This document shows positions 1 through 11,637 of a stretch of 64,000 nt of DNA, piece by piece. The DNA is from Thelonectria olida (lineage: Eukaryota; Ascomycota; Sordariomycetes; Hypocreales; Nectriaceae). Positions within the stretch are counted from its first letter, which is position 1. Each line of letters starts with the position of its first letter. Location of the stretch: assembly GCA_020736575.1 (NCBI GenBank), contig JAGPYM010000014.1:558001-622000 (forward strand), written 5' to 3'. The notes under the pieces are model-generated. The model had not been told where the DNA came from. It searched no databases and saw only the letters and a list, made by a program, of their open reading frames with translations. The position numbers and the translations under genes are program-made.

Positions 1-415
1 GAAATGTCGAGACGATAGTACCGGGAGTATGTTTAACACTATCGCCTGGATACAAGCTCAATTTCGACATCTCGAGTCTCTTCGAGAAGCTGACCCAAGA
101 CGCCTCCCAATTCTACCCGTTCTTCTCATACAAGGACCCTATTGGCGCGTTGACTTTGCACAGTGGACGGATGGTAAACTGGTACGACATTTACTTTTGA
201 TTTGCTTGTGACAGTGCTGACTACAGAATCAGGTTATTTGGGAGGGACTGGGCATCGGTTCATCGGACGACATTCACGGGTGCTATTGTATCAGGGAGGC
301 GTTGGGCTATTTGAAGGACTGGTGCATGGATGAGTTCTCGTCGTGGTGGGAGCGAGCAGTGGATGACACCATACTGTGGCCTTGCACGTACGTCTGTGAG
401 CCTCAATTCCCGTAG
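1..415 (+). CDS. PD-(D/E)XK nuclease-like domain protein, 3' end only
   Basis: This is the C-terminal part of a gene whose 5' end lies outside the window. The open frame enters at position 2. One 45-nt intron (182-226, GTACGA..CTACAG with a GCTGAC branch site) joins it to a second exon ending at TAG 413-415. The joined protein reads LPILPVLLIQGPYWRVDF, then VIWEGLGIGSS, then a Trp-rich tail. This matches the core of the large fungal PD-(D/E)XK nuclease-like family, in which an 'LPLL.VQGHDW' strand is followed by 'G.T.LWG...IGST.. G.YQI...L..L..W'. In that family the strand pair carries the nuclease-fold core. The biological role of these fungal proteins is not established. The catalytic acidic residues would lie mostly upstream of the window, so activity cannot be judged. 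Confidence 0.7.
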
Positions 416-1129
416 TAGGCATACGGCAAGCTCTTGTGTATGCCAGCAACTCACCCGGAGCGGGACAGCCTATACAATAGCGTACATCAAGCCTTGCAAA
501 GAAGACCTGGAGTAGCCAACTTCTTTCGCGACGAACAAGACATAGCTCTCTCCAGTTGTAGAGGCTACTCTCTGCTTATGAATCGACTTGACGGAAACGC
601 CTTTTCCCATTGCAACTATCTGTACCTTGTAGGAGGGGCGGGTACGACACAGCGAACAAATTCCCAAACTGAAAGGCCATGTTTCATCACCTCAACTCTG
701 CGTTATTCTATCGTATTTTTATTCCATTTATCTACATTGGTATTCAGATCTTAGCTGTTTTTGGGGAGCTTGATACGTAGTGCCGGGCTGCTTAATACAC
801 ATCGCCAACAGAAAGCCATACACGCAAGCTCCTGTCTTTAATGATCAAGCAACCCGGCGCTTTACCATTTCCAAGATGTGCTTACTTACGTAAGTCAACT
901 GCTCCTGTCCATAGCGCTGAATCTGGCGCCGTCTATCGGGCCACGGGGCAGTTCAAGCTTTCGGGGGCCGCCCCCGAATTCTAGTCCAACCCCTCCTCAA
1001 CAAGAACGTTGGCAACTCGGCGTCTTCTGCTCTTCCCAAGTGCCTGTTGACAAAAACAGTTCCCTCAGCCGCCCTTGAAGACTTCCTTGTCTAAGTCGGT
1101 CTGAAAATTGGAAATGCCGAGGGTCGGTC
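416..1129. other. Intergenic, no gene seen
   Basis: About 0.7 kb between the nuclease-like gene and the start of the Zn2Cys6 regulator. The short open frames here have no recognisable domain or splice continuity. It probably holds the 3' region of the left gene and the promoter of the right one. Confidence 0.5.
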
Positions 1130-4000
1130 ATGTCCCACTCCTCGAAGCGGGCGTCAAATACGCCCAGTAAAGGCCCTTCGGGGAGGACCTCCGTGCAGAA
1201 GGCTGCTCCTGTGATTGCGTGAGTTCTACTCCTCCGTCCTCCTATGTGTCTCGGCGAGTCTTGTTACTCTGCCTTCGGCCGTTGATGGTTGCATTGCCGA
1301 GGCCGGGCGTCGGCTCCTCGCACCACTGCACAACCATACCTAATGAACTGCGGACCAACACTAACAGCGTGTTAGATGTCAGACCTGCCGTTCAAAAAAG
1401 GTTAGATGCTCTGGGCCAGCTCCTTGTCAATACTGTTCGAAGCGAGGCCTGTCCTGCTCCATCACGCCTCATGGCCCGAGACGCGTCTATTCGGTGACGT
1501 ATGTTTAATCGAGCGTTTCATCTGAAGTTACTGTGGATAATAATGAGCTGGCCAGGCGGATTGAAGAACTAGAGAGTCGCTTAGCCCGATACGAGAGGCA
1601 TAACCAAATCAGTGATCATGATGATGTTCATGGTAAGAGATATCGCATCGAGCCTCGCATATGGGTTGCTAACACTGGGATGGGACAGAGAACTCGGATC
1701 GTCAGCCAACTCCCTCCGTGCAAGATGACCAATCGGAGCCAGAAGCATTGGGGCCAATCCTCTTTGATTCACCGCACACTTGCGATGATGACCAGCCCCC
1801 AACACCGAGAGACGCTCCAGCAGAGACTAGGGCGGAAAGCCACACTCCGCCGAGGAGAATGCCTAGTCCTCGGCCCTTCTCAAACCCAAGGACGTCAGAC
1901 ACATACAACCAGCATGGGATTCCATCGGAGCCTTCTCTGAGCTCTAGCCATGCGTTCAGCAGTAAAGTCCAAGACATGCTGATGAGGTCTCGACTCAACA
2001 GACAGGCGGACAGTCAATCCTCGTCATCGCGCCTCGTAAATATTGACACCAACACATCGCTTTTCGGACTTCCCTCTAGAGCCGAGAAAAGTCTCCCACA
2101 GCTACCTCCCGAAAGGGAAGCACATCGACTGTTTGAGATCGTCAATCTGTACATCGGCCAAACACAAAATCACTACGACCCGCGAGAGCTATCGGATCGC
2201 ATGGGACTTTTGTATGGCAGCGGCAGCGATAGCATTCAAACCCACGATCTCTGGTGCATGGAGATCATCATCATCCTTGCTATAGGGAAGATGTTGACTG
2301 CCGACTTTGATGATGACGGAGTATTTCCAGGCATCAAACTCTTTGAGTTTGCCTATCAGAACTTCCCACCTCTCAGTGTGCATTATTCTCAAGGCAGGCT
2401 GGGTGTGGAAACACATGCCCTGATGGCCATGTACCTACAAATGGCGAACCGAAAGGAGGAAGCTTACTTATACGTGAGTGTCCCCGGGCTCCCAGATATG
2501 CTACAGTCGTGGACTCTTGTAACACAGTTGAGGCAATTACTTAGATCGCAACCGCACTTCGCTTGGCAGTCTTGTGTGGTTACCATCAAGAAGAGGCTGT
2601 GGCCAAGTGCCTGCGGTCTGAAAGGGTTCACCTAAATAGACTATTCTGGACCGTGTACATGCAAGAACGGTGAGTGTCGATCGATCTGACAAATTGTTCG
2701 CGTAACTCACATCCATAGACGTCTGGCTGCTGCGACCGGTCAACAATCTGGGATCAACGACGATGCGATTGACTTGCCTCTTCCCGAAGATGCGCCTGGG
2801 TTCCTACCTAGCGGGCCTCTGCGAGCCAATATCAAAATAGCAAAAGTAACCGGACAGGTGATTAAAGGTATGGCTTGACGGGCGCGCGAGGGCATTGTGA
2901 TGGAAGCTAATACACTCGTAGTCTTGTACGGACCGACTCATCGTACTGAAGAAGACTTTGTCGGCAATGTGCAACAGATTTTGAAAGGACTGTTTGACAT
3001 CTCAAGGGAGATCCCATCCGAAAAGTCTCTGAGTACCGGCACAAACTCAGACATAGCTCTGAGAACAATCGCTTCTCTTCATCTAATGGTGTACCAGGTA
3101 AAGGCTGCGGCCAACGACTAGGCATCGTATCATTGACAATAACGACTTCATAGGCTACGCTATTGACCATTCGCCCGTTGATGCTTCACACTGCACAGCT
3201 CGTGCTCAGCGGAAGCCCACCTGACAGTCGAGAGCTTCATGATGGGACCCTTGGAAAGCTGTCACGAACATGCGCCGAGGCAGCTAGAAGATTGCTCAAA
3301 GCCGTTATCAGCCTCAAGAACCGGAGTTTGCTCGGTAAGCCTGGCTTTCCAATACCTCGAGAGCTACCCTGTTGACGTAACTTTAGCCATATTCGGGTTC
3401 TTCGACTGTGACGCCATCTTTTCGGCTGCCTTCATCATGCTATTGACCGCCATCTTCGACTCAACATGCGAGCCTGGTCATAAGATTAATCCCACGCCGG
3501 GTCTTCCAGAGGCCATGGGACTTCTGCAGTATCTCACCGATAGAGGGAATATGTTTGCGCCACAGCGTCTTCAAGAAGTGAAGACCATGCGGGATCATCT
3601 CGGAACGATATTCCAAGTGCCACAGGTGCTGAATGAAGGTCACCGACAGCAAGACGTAGCGAATACTGGCGAGGCTGTCGCTGATGGAATGATTGACCCC
3701 AACCTTCATCCCACATGCGCTCGCCGGCCAGAACATCCTGATGCCATGCCACTGCTGAGCGAGAACCAACCGTCCCCTTGGGACACGGATCTCTGGAATG
3801 GCATCTCCGAAATCCAAGCTGTTCCCTTGGGCATTGCAGATCCAAGCCGTCCTTCTGGCAATTTCGTGACCGGTTTCCCCATTGAGGAGTATTACGGCCA
3901 CTATCAGTCACTGCTGAACGACCCTGAGTGGACGTTGACAGGGCAAGATGTCAGGGATTTTGCTGAACTGCAAAGACATGTACTGGGGTCAAATTTGTAG
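1130..4000 (+). CDS. Zn2Cys6 fungal-type transcription factor
   Basis: A nuclear DNA-binding regulator of about 774 residues, reconstructed from nine exons: 1130-1218, 1376-1493, about 1545-1632, 1689-2473, 2545-2669, 2719-2867, 2922-3097, 3154-3334 and 3387-4000. Splicing GC|A across the first intron gives ACQTCRSKKVRCSG and then CQYC and GLSC, a complete six-cysteine Zn2Cys6 cluster near residue 31. A short coiled linker follows (ELARRIEELESRL). The middle holds the fungal-specific regulatory domain: IATALRLAVLCGYH, then HLNRLFWTVYMQER, the family's 'A.RLA..LGLH / RRR.WW..Y..DR' signature. The exon 2/3 junction is the weakest: donor GTGACG at 1494 and acceptor near 1544 are the only pair I found that keeps the frame. 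The target is unknown. The next gene downstream is an amino-acid permease in the same orientation, so a link to nitrogen use is possible but unproven. Confidence 0.85.
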
Positions 4001-4999
4001 GGATCTCAACAAGTCTTTATACGTGAGAAAAGGCTCCAGATGTAATTTAGATATGCTGTGTCTCGGCAGCATGCACCAAATCAGATCGTTATTGGATAAA
4101 CAACGAGTGTAACACTGGGATCAGAACTTGCCACGGACTGTTATCTATGCGGGCGACATGATCGGCCCGTTCCTAGCATTGGGCCTTGGATACGGACAGG
4201 TTGAGCTCGCAACAATCCTCACCATCAAGGCAATTCTTCTCGGGACTATCCGTCCCAGAATCGCCCTCCCCTTTCGGCCCCCTCGGAGTTCGGGTGGCTC
4301 CTGGGATTATCTAAATGTGAGGCTAGATCAGCCCAGGCTCGAGACTCCCTCGGGCCAACCAGGAATGGTGCTCTGATGATTCGATCAACACACGAACGGG
4401 GTCCAGCTCCGATGAAGCGGTATCCATCGGTCCACTGGCAGAGTGCGGGGCCCCGGATTCATCTCATGGTCCAGATGCTTTAGCTGCATGTTTCTCGGGC
4501 TGCCAGAGAACAGCTTGTTCCTCTGATAGACAAACATAGCAACAACTTACTAGCAGTTGATGCGATGATGACTGAACTCGACGTCTTTAAACACAATCAC
4601 GTTATCAAGTCACTTTATCAAGTCATTCATAATTCAATTTTTCGCTATCTTGATAGCATTTCTCAAAAGCTTTGGCCCCGTGAGTGAGGTCACTTCTGCA
4701 CCTGTTATCACCACCAAGAACACTTCGGCCGCCGTGTCCGAGATACACACCCTAGCCCAAAGAGATCCAAGCGTAGATACGTGCGCGCTATCTAGGAAGA
4801 ACGACACGACGACGGGCCTCCCCATGGGAGCTTAAGGTCCAAACCCCAGTTTGATGAGGATGCTTAAATAGCATGCATGTCCCTTCAAAGGATGCGGCAT
4901 GAAGCACCCTATCCCATCTCGCATATCTTGATCCTCTACACGCTCCTACCCTGACTCTTTTATGCGGTCATCTATTCGTAGATACATCATACCTTCATC
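4001..4999. other. Intergenic, no gene seen
   Basis: One kilobase between the regulator and the permease. Open frames of 60-80 codons here show no domain, no signal peptide and no splice partners. It must contain the permease promoter; I could not identify specific sites with confidence. Confidence 0.5.
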
Positions 5000-6923
5000 A
5001 TGACATCGACAGCCCTAGCCGACGTCGAGAAACACAAGGTTGAGGTCAACGACCTCGGCAAGGTCCAATCCGATGAGGTCGGTCAGACCAATGCGCTCCA
5101 TCGTGAGTTCAAACCTCGCCAGGTCTTCATGTTCTCCATTGCCTGTGCAATTGGAACAGGCCTAGTCATCGGTTCTGGGGGCGGTCTCTCCAAAGGCGGG
5201 CCAGGCAGCCTCCTGATTGCATATCTGCTGATCGGGGCCGCTGTCTTCTTCGTCATGACAGCCTTGGGCGAGATGGCGGCGTTTCTTCCCATGGACAAGG
5301 GATTTGGCGGATATGCCACTCGCATGGTCGACCCGGCGTTTGGGTAAGTCGACAAGCAGCCCTAGAACTCTATGACTTGGAAGCTGACTCTGCCTTCCTC
5401 CATGTATAGATTCGCAACCGGTTGGAACTACTACTTTAAGTACATCATCGCCGCTCCCACGAACCTCACCGCTACTGGCCTCATCATCCAGTACTGGAGA
5501 CCGGATCTAAATGTCGCCATTTGGATCACCGTCTTCGGCGCAGCCATAATCGTCATCAACGTAAGTTCCCACCTCCCACGCGCCGCACACGCAGACTCAA
5601 GGCGGCAAACGGTAACACCCGCCTTTCATAGGTCATGCACGTCAACACGCTCGGCGAGACGGAGTTCTGGCTCGGTACCGCCAAAGTCCTGATCATGACG
5701 ACCCTCATCCTCACCACCTTCGTGTGCGCCATGGGCGGCGGCCCCAACCACGACCGCTCCGGCTTCCGCTACTGGCACGACCCGGGCGCCTTTGCAGAGT
5801 ACCTGACCGACGGCGCCACGGGCCGCTTCCTCGGCGTGTGGGCGTGCATCTGCCAGGCCTGCTTCGCTTTCTGCGGCACCGAGGTGGTCGGCATGACGTT
5901 TGGCGAGACGCCGAATCCGCGCAAGAACATTCCTAGGGCCATCAAGCAGACTTTTTGGCGCATTGGCGTCTTCTATATTCTGGGGATATTCGTCTTGGGC
6001 ATGGCGGTTCCGTATGACAGTGATAAGCTGGTTGGAGCTACCAAGCAGGCCACAAGCGGAGGCACGTATTGGCCCTCTCAAGATGAAGAATTGTTTTAAT
6101 TCTAACAAACCGTGTAGCCGCGTCCCCTTTTGTCGTTGCCGTCAGCTTGGCCGGCGTTGGCGTCTTTCCCGACATCATCAACGGTTCGCTTCTCGTCTTT
6201 ACTCTCAGCGCAGCAAGCACAGGTAACTGCCCATCCTAAATCAAGAAACATCTTAATTAACCTCCTTAATAGACATTTACTGCGCTTCCCGATCCCTCTA
6301 CGGCCTCGCCAAGGACGGCCAGGCACCCAGAATCTTCATGAAAGCCCGCGAGAACGGCAACCCGCTGTACGCCGTCGCCGGAGCCGCCGTCTTCATCCTC
6401 CTCGCATACCTGAACGCTGCGAAATCATCGTCGACTGTTTTCGGATATCTCGTGAGCTTGGTCACCGTCTTTGCTGTGCTCAACTGGGTCAGTCTCTTGG
6501 TGTCGCACATCTGTTTCCGTCGCGCCTTGAAAGCCCAACTCATTTCGCTGCAAGACCTCCCGTACGTCAGCACGATGCAGCCGTGGGGTTCTTACTATGC
6601 TTTGTTCATGTCGATCTTGGTCGTCATTTTCAACGGTAAGTGGCCAACTCGCTCACTGAGGAGCCGACACTCATTCTGATTTAGGCTACGATGCGTTCTA
6701 TCCTCACTTTAAGGCGGACACTTTCATCCTCAAGTATATCGGAACTCTTCTCTACGTTGGAAACATAATTGGCTGGAAGTGGTGGCACAAGACGACCAAG
6801 CTCTCGCCGGAGTCGGTCGACCTGATCAGCGGAAGGAGGGAGTTCGAGGAGATGGAGAGCGCCGAAGATGCCCGCTGGAAAGGGGGCTTCTGGAAGACTG
6901 CATTTCAGAAGCTGCGGCGTTGA
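5000..6923 (+). CDS. Amino-acid permease (APC superfamily, fungal YAT type)
   Basis: A plasma-membrane amino-acid/H+ symporter of about 543 residues with roughly 12 transmembrane helices. The N-terminal signature is IACAIGTGLVIGSGGGLSKG, followed by GPGSLLIAY and then ATGWNYYFKYII, all diagnostic of fungal general or GABA-type permeases. Exons are 5000-5343, 5410-5560, 5632-6061, 6118-6222, 6273-6635 and 6685-6923, which sum to a multiple of three. Intron 3 (6062-6117) keeps the frame only with a GC donor (GCACGT). It ends CGTGTAG after a TTCTAAC branch site and restores SGAASPFVVAV, as expected for the family. The C-terminal tail is cytosolic and charged. The substrate cannot be set from sequence. 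The start ATG at 5000 is the first in frame and gives a normal cytosolic N-terminus. Confidence 0.92.
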
Positions 6924-7294
6924 ATACTCATCCAAGCTTTCTCGAGTTCTTGAACTCGACTCGTATATGATCTGCATTATACGACATCCATAGCGCGTAT
7001 CATTCATAGCACCAGTATTAGCCGCAGTAGTGAAGCCACACAGAATTGTAATGACTTATTGCTTGAACAGTCCTTCGTACTCAATGGCTGGCTGAAAAGC
7101 CGATACCATTTGTGTTTCATGATTGCTGTGATGCTTAGTATGAGAAACGTTGAATCTTTCACCATGCTGGCCATCCTTCACGAGGTACAGGGTTGGGTAG
7201 ATCATCGACACCTACTCGTGGCTGTGGGGGTGCAATGACGTGACTGTCCTGGAAAGCCTCTGATAAGTCAAATATAATGGCTTGCAGAACTTGG
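6924..7294. other. Intergenic, convergent 3' ends
   Basis: A 370-nt spacer between the convergent stops of the permease (plus) and the DUF6540-like gene (minus). It is expected to hold both polyadenylation regions. No gene is seen. Confidence 0.5.
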
Positions 7295-7829
7295 CTAGTT
7301 CTTTGGAGCTCTATCAAGGATATCAAGTGCTTTTCCGTCCATCATTTTCTCCTCGATGAGCTTCTGGACTACCCCGCGGAGCCAAGTCTGGCAGTTTTTG
7401 ATCTCAGCACGTCGCCTCGGTGCCTAACACTTCTCATTAGCTGTTCATGTGTTAAAACAAGAGTATAGGTAGTTCACATACAGCACTTGTTGAAGAAACG
7501 AGACTAGGCCCTGGGGCCGGCACGCTCAATGCAACCTCCTCCAGTCTGTCAATAGGCCGTGTATCAGTCGACTCAGGCCCGCCTTTGCAACTATCTCCAT
7601 CGTCGATATAGATGTCATCCACTTCGGTTAGGGCGACCAGTTCGTGAGCTCTGTTCGTCGCCTCAATGTCGTAGTTTCTTTCAAACGCGACCGTAAATCC
7701 AGTCAGCGCGTTGCCTGTTGCCTGAATGCGTTTTCCGATAGTCGGGTCACTCAGGCTCGGGATCCAGAATGACCAGTGAGCTGGGAACAATCGTGAGTTG
7801 TACACGATGAGGTATATAGTTCGAGGCAT
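7295..7829 (-). CDS. Small DUF6540-like protein of unknown function
   Basis: A predicted soluble protein of about 158 residues in two exons (7829-7482 and 7423-7295). They are joined by a 58-nt intron with donor GTATGT and acceptor TTAG. The N-terminus MPRTIYLIVYNSRLFPAHWS and the C-terminus QTWLRGVVQKLIEEKM, ending in DILDRAPKN, match a widespread family of small fungal proteins. That family begins 'MPRTIYL..Y.S.LFPAHW..WIPS' and ends with an 'NCQTWL..V...L...GI' helix; I recall it as DUF6540. Its function is unknown. The in-frame extension upstream of the chosen Met is Ser-rich and unlike the family, so I start at 7829. It is divergent from the membrane-protein gene at 8668. Confidence 0.75.
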
Positions 7830-8667
7830 CTTTGCTGGGGTTTCTGATGAGAGGCAAGACGTAGAAGAAATCGATGGACTTCCATTTAAACAATGAGCAC
7901 GCGAGAACAACACCCCTGTGGAGCTCTTGGCTGTCATCCGGTTAATGATTCGTCAAATCTGGCGCGGTTGCCTAGAATCCTCGGACATGTAGCCATGATG
8001 TCTGCCTTTCGTAGTCGGTTGGCTGCCCGCAAGTAACGCGATGGTTGTTTTATTTAACGAAAAGTCCAATAATACCAATGCTTTTCCCTTCTACCTTCGC
8101 GATCGTGGAATCACTTGAGGGAGAAATGCTGGGGCCGCTTGGATCTACGACCAGAATGCCACCTTGCTGGTTCAGCTTTATGATCAAGTTCCGGAGACAT
8201 AGGAAGAATAGTATAATATCATAATGAGCTGAGTATTATGGTGCGTATCAGACTTTTGCTCGGAGAGAGGTCCGTTGACAAGCGGAGGTTCGGAGAGGGG
8301 TTCACACATGGCGCATTTTTCAAGCATGTTAGTCATTGTGAGCCAGTGAAGATGCTGCTTTTGATCTTTGGGCTGAATCAAACGAGATAGCATACGAGCA
8401 ATAGGTGCATAATTGTGGCTTAAAAGGCCTCAATACGCTCTAGTCACACTGAATGCTTCGTGTTGTCGGACGCGCCTAAGCAAGTGTTGTACTATCTAGC
8501 TTGGGCGCCACAACTATTATGATGCGGTGGACCGAGAAATAGGGATGCTGTAATCATTACATTTCTTCTATTTAATCTTCTTCAAAATCCCTGTTTTCCC
8601 ACGTTTGCTCGACGTGTCTCGACTTCCGCGTGAGGCATCCATATGTAACCTCGACACCAAGACCACC
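7830..8667. other. Divergent promoter region
   Basis: About 0.84 kb between two divergently transcribed genes (7295-7829 minus, 8668-10223 plus). No open frame here has support. Confidence 0.45.
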
Positions 8668-10223
8668 ATGTTCAAGCTCCTAATGTCCGCGGGGGATCTC
8701 ATGGTTGGCATACTTCCACAACTATCTCTCCTGTTTGGAGGAACTCTGCTTCTTTTCATTGGGCTCAATGCCTGGGAAGCGCCCGAGTCTGAAGCTGGCT
8801 TCACTGAACTTGCGTGGACGGCCTTCATTCGCCAGAAACGTCAATTCTATTTTGGGTCCTACATCGACACTGAAGACTGGGTCACAATCATTGGAATCAC
8901 CTTTGGAATCATTTGTCATGGTCTCACAGACACGTACATCAGCCTCACTGATTCTTGCGGCTGGCAGGGACCGCTATGTGAATACACTTCTTCGGGATCC
9001 CTGGCACGAGCACACTTGAGTTTGAGTCGACGGCCAGCCGTTTCTCTTCTTCGATACATGACTTCCATTGTCATGGTTGTTCTCCTCCTCCGATGTCGAT
9101 TTGGGGTTGACGACTTTGGCGTATGGGTGTTGGAACAGCTCGAGCAAGAGTACTTGTTTCTCTCCCCGGTTCCGATACAGTGGAGGGACTTTGAGCATTC
9201 TATAGTCCGTGGGTTACTGATGACACCTTCGGTGATGAAAATCAAGCCTTGAGACACGGATTCGCGGATCAAGGACCACCACAAAACATCACCATGGTTG
9301 GCGTGATGGATTGTCCAGGTCTGTTTGAGGACGAGGAGTTCGGATACGTGATGACACGCGAAATGGTCATGGTCGCCAACATGATAAACGAGGAGGGAGG
9401 TTTCGAGATGAATCGGGATCATGATGGCTGGATGCGCACGCAGACTACGAGCAGAGACTGGCTCTCCGATACTAGTGGTTCTCGGGGCGATGACAAACAG
9501 CGAACCCAAGCAATTGTCGACTATCGCATCGCGGAACCTGGCATCATCCAGGTTCAATGGGCACGGCTAGGACCTTGGGTCAGCGAGCATCAGACCAGCC
9601 GGCCATCTCCTAAGGGTGTCGCAGTTGAACATCGTGTGACATACGACGTACGCTATGCCGTCGCAGAAGTTACGTGAGCAGTCGACAGGGGAGAATGCAG
9701 TACTATCTTCAACGTCAGTATTCTGTCGCACGACACGGAAGCCCTACCGAGCGCTGGAATCGAGGTTGAGTCGAGTGTGTGGAATTGGGTAAATGCCCTG
9801 GTCGGCGGCGAACCGTCAGTTGTGGCCGATGGCGTGAGCGCTATTGCACGAGCTGCCATGGCACTTTGGGAACGTGAAGCACGAGACGGCAACAAACTCG
9901 GGTTTCTCGCAATGGCTGAGCAGCCTTTTGGCTCAGAGAGCGCTCCGTTAGTTCGGGGGTGGAGGATGCCAGAGAATTCGAGATACCCACTCTATGACGG
10001 CGTGAGAGCGACAATATTTAGGGGATTGACAGTCGGGGCAGCCTACGCCTTCATTGGCGTCGGGAGCATGGCCGTGATGGCTGGGCTGGCGTCTCTTTGG
10101 CTGAGCAGGCGCCGGGTCGGACTGAACAGCGAGTATAGACTTCTCAGTGATGATCTTCTGAAAGAAAAGATCGAGGAGGAGTGTGCATGCGGATTGAAAG
10201 GTTCTTTGGAGGTTAGGGGCTGA
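8668..10223 (+). CDS. Multi-pass membrane protein with large extracytosolic domain, unknown function
   Basis: A predicted fungal membrane protein of about 484 residues. It has hydrophobic segments near the N-terminus (ILPQLSLLFGGTLLLFIGL, then VTIIGITFGIICHGL, then YMTSIVMVVLLL) and one near the C-terminus (VGAAYAFIGVGSMAVMAGLA). Between them is a soluble region with VGVMDCPGLFEDEEFG and REMVMVANMINEEGGFEM. I believe a conserved but unnamed filamentous-fungal family shares this layout. The frame changes near 9150-9206, which an intron 9150-9205 (GTACTT..TATAG) explains. An in-frame TGA at 9675 is removed by a 45-nt intron 9674-9718 (GTGAGC..GTCAG). Both introns together keep the frame. The alternative is a decayed gene with one frameshift and one stop. 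The region around 8940-9040 fits the family poorly and may hide another intron. The start ATG at 8668 has a good context (CACCATG). Confidence 0.55.
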
Positions 10224-11637
10224 ATGAAGTCTTGAAATTGGAGCCTGAACAGACTGGCATTTCGTAGTTGAATAGGTAGGATACGAAGACACAGCGAAAT
10301 TGACCATCGTTTCTGGGCATTAATTCAAGACTTTTAGTACCACTACAATATGGACGGTTGTGAGACTTGTCAATCAGTGCTTTTAGAGTACAAATCTTGG
10401 CCTTGAAGGGGGAATGGAGACACGCCATGGATTGGGGTCAATGTTCACATACTGGGATGAGCTTGTATCATTCTACCTTTGTCTTCTCGGCCTGCATTCA
10501 ATAGCAGTCACGGGGAAGCAGCCCCTTCTTCTGTGCATTTGCACTTGTTTGGTGCTAGCGGGACAGTTCTGAGACAGTCAAGTCACACCAGAGCTCACCG
10601 CTCATTTGGTGGTCATACCTTCAACAGAGACAAACCAGTCACGACAATATCTGGCGATTCGGCAGCGAGACGTTTCCGTCATCTTGAAGAGCAGTCCAGC
10701 CAAGTTCAAAGCCGACAGCACCCCCTGAGCTGGACCCTTCGTCGTCGGTTATCTCAGCCATCTCGTTCGCTAGAAGTTCCGGGGTATCAGCCGATGGCCC
10801 CCAACACTTGGATCACACACGCAAGCGACCCTTGGCTGTGTTTCACGTCTGGTTTGAAGTCTTGAGCTTAATCAAGTGGCGTCATGGCCTATTTTTGGCT
10901 TGTTGGCCTCCGCTCGCCAGGGATCATTCCAGGGTCTCTCCGACGACGCTGATCAATAATAACCTCATGGAATTGGGCATCAACACGAGCGAGTGGGACA
11001 TGACGGCACCACTGCAATGTACGGAGCGTACGATGGCAGCAGAGCTTCGGTGTGATGGAGCGGCCGTGTCGAATTGATCGAATTTGTTTGTTTACTTCGT
11101 ACGCACATGAGAAGACGCCATTCGCACCATCCACGCTTCATCGCGGTGCAGCACCACACCAATGCAGACAAGCAAATGTCCTGCACGCTTGACGTGTTGG
11201 CCACTCACTCGATGCCAAGATGGCTGATGCCGGGGTTCCGACGACAGTCACCGTCACCCAAACGACCTTTGTGTCCCCTTAGAGTCTGTGGCGCTTGGAC
11301 GCTGTTGACACTGGCACGCACGTCACATACGTGGCATTGATTCAGAAGACGTGCCAAGGGTAGTGCTTACAAGCTACTGGGGCTCAGCTTGGTGGCCAAG
11401 ACGCGCTGGAATCTGTCTGATTGGTGTGCAAGCGGATACGAAGGCGGAGAGAGCGACCATGAGCCACTCTGCATTGCGTTGAGGGGTCGATGCCATGGAG
11501 ATGACGGAATGGAGCTCCTGCTGGTATATAACATTGAGGCCGCCAGTATCCTACCTATATAGGGCATTGCCATTGCTACTCCAGCAGTAGTACAACCAGC
11601 ACATCTCGACACCCAATTCCAATCCAACACAAACACC
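10224..11637. other. Intergenic, promoter of the CVNH-LysM gene
   Basis: A 1.4-kb stretch with no supportable gene. Open frames around 10479-11340 show no domain. The last 100 bases carry a TATA-like element. Confidence 0.5.
11556..11561 (+). promoter_or_regulatory. TATA-like element upstream of the CVNH-LysM gene
   Basis: TATATA lies 82 nt before the ATG at 11638, a usual distance for a fungal core promoter. The leader that follows is C/A-rich (CAACCAGCACATC..AACACAAACACC), as in highly expressed fungal genes. Confidence 0.4.

Noticed and set aside
1219..1497. 92-codon frame overlapping the zinc-finger exon
   Set aside because: It reads a different frame through the first intron and the Zn2Cys6 exon. 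The spliced frame gives the six-cysteine cluster.
8916..9557. 213-codon open frame, minus strand
   Set aside because: It is antisense to the membrane-protein gene, whose plus-strand frame has hydrophobic helices and family-like blocks.
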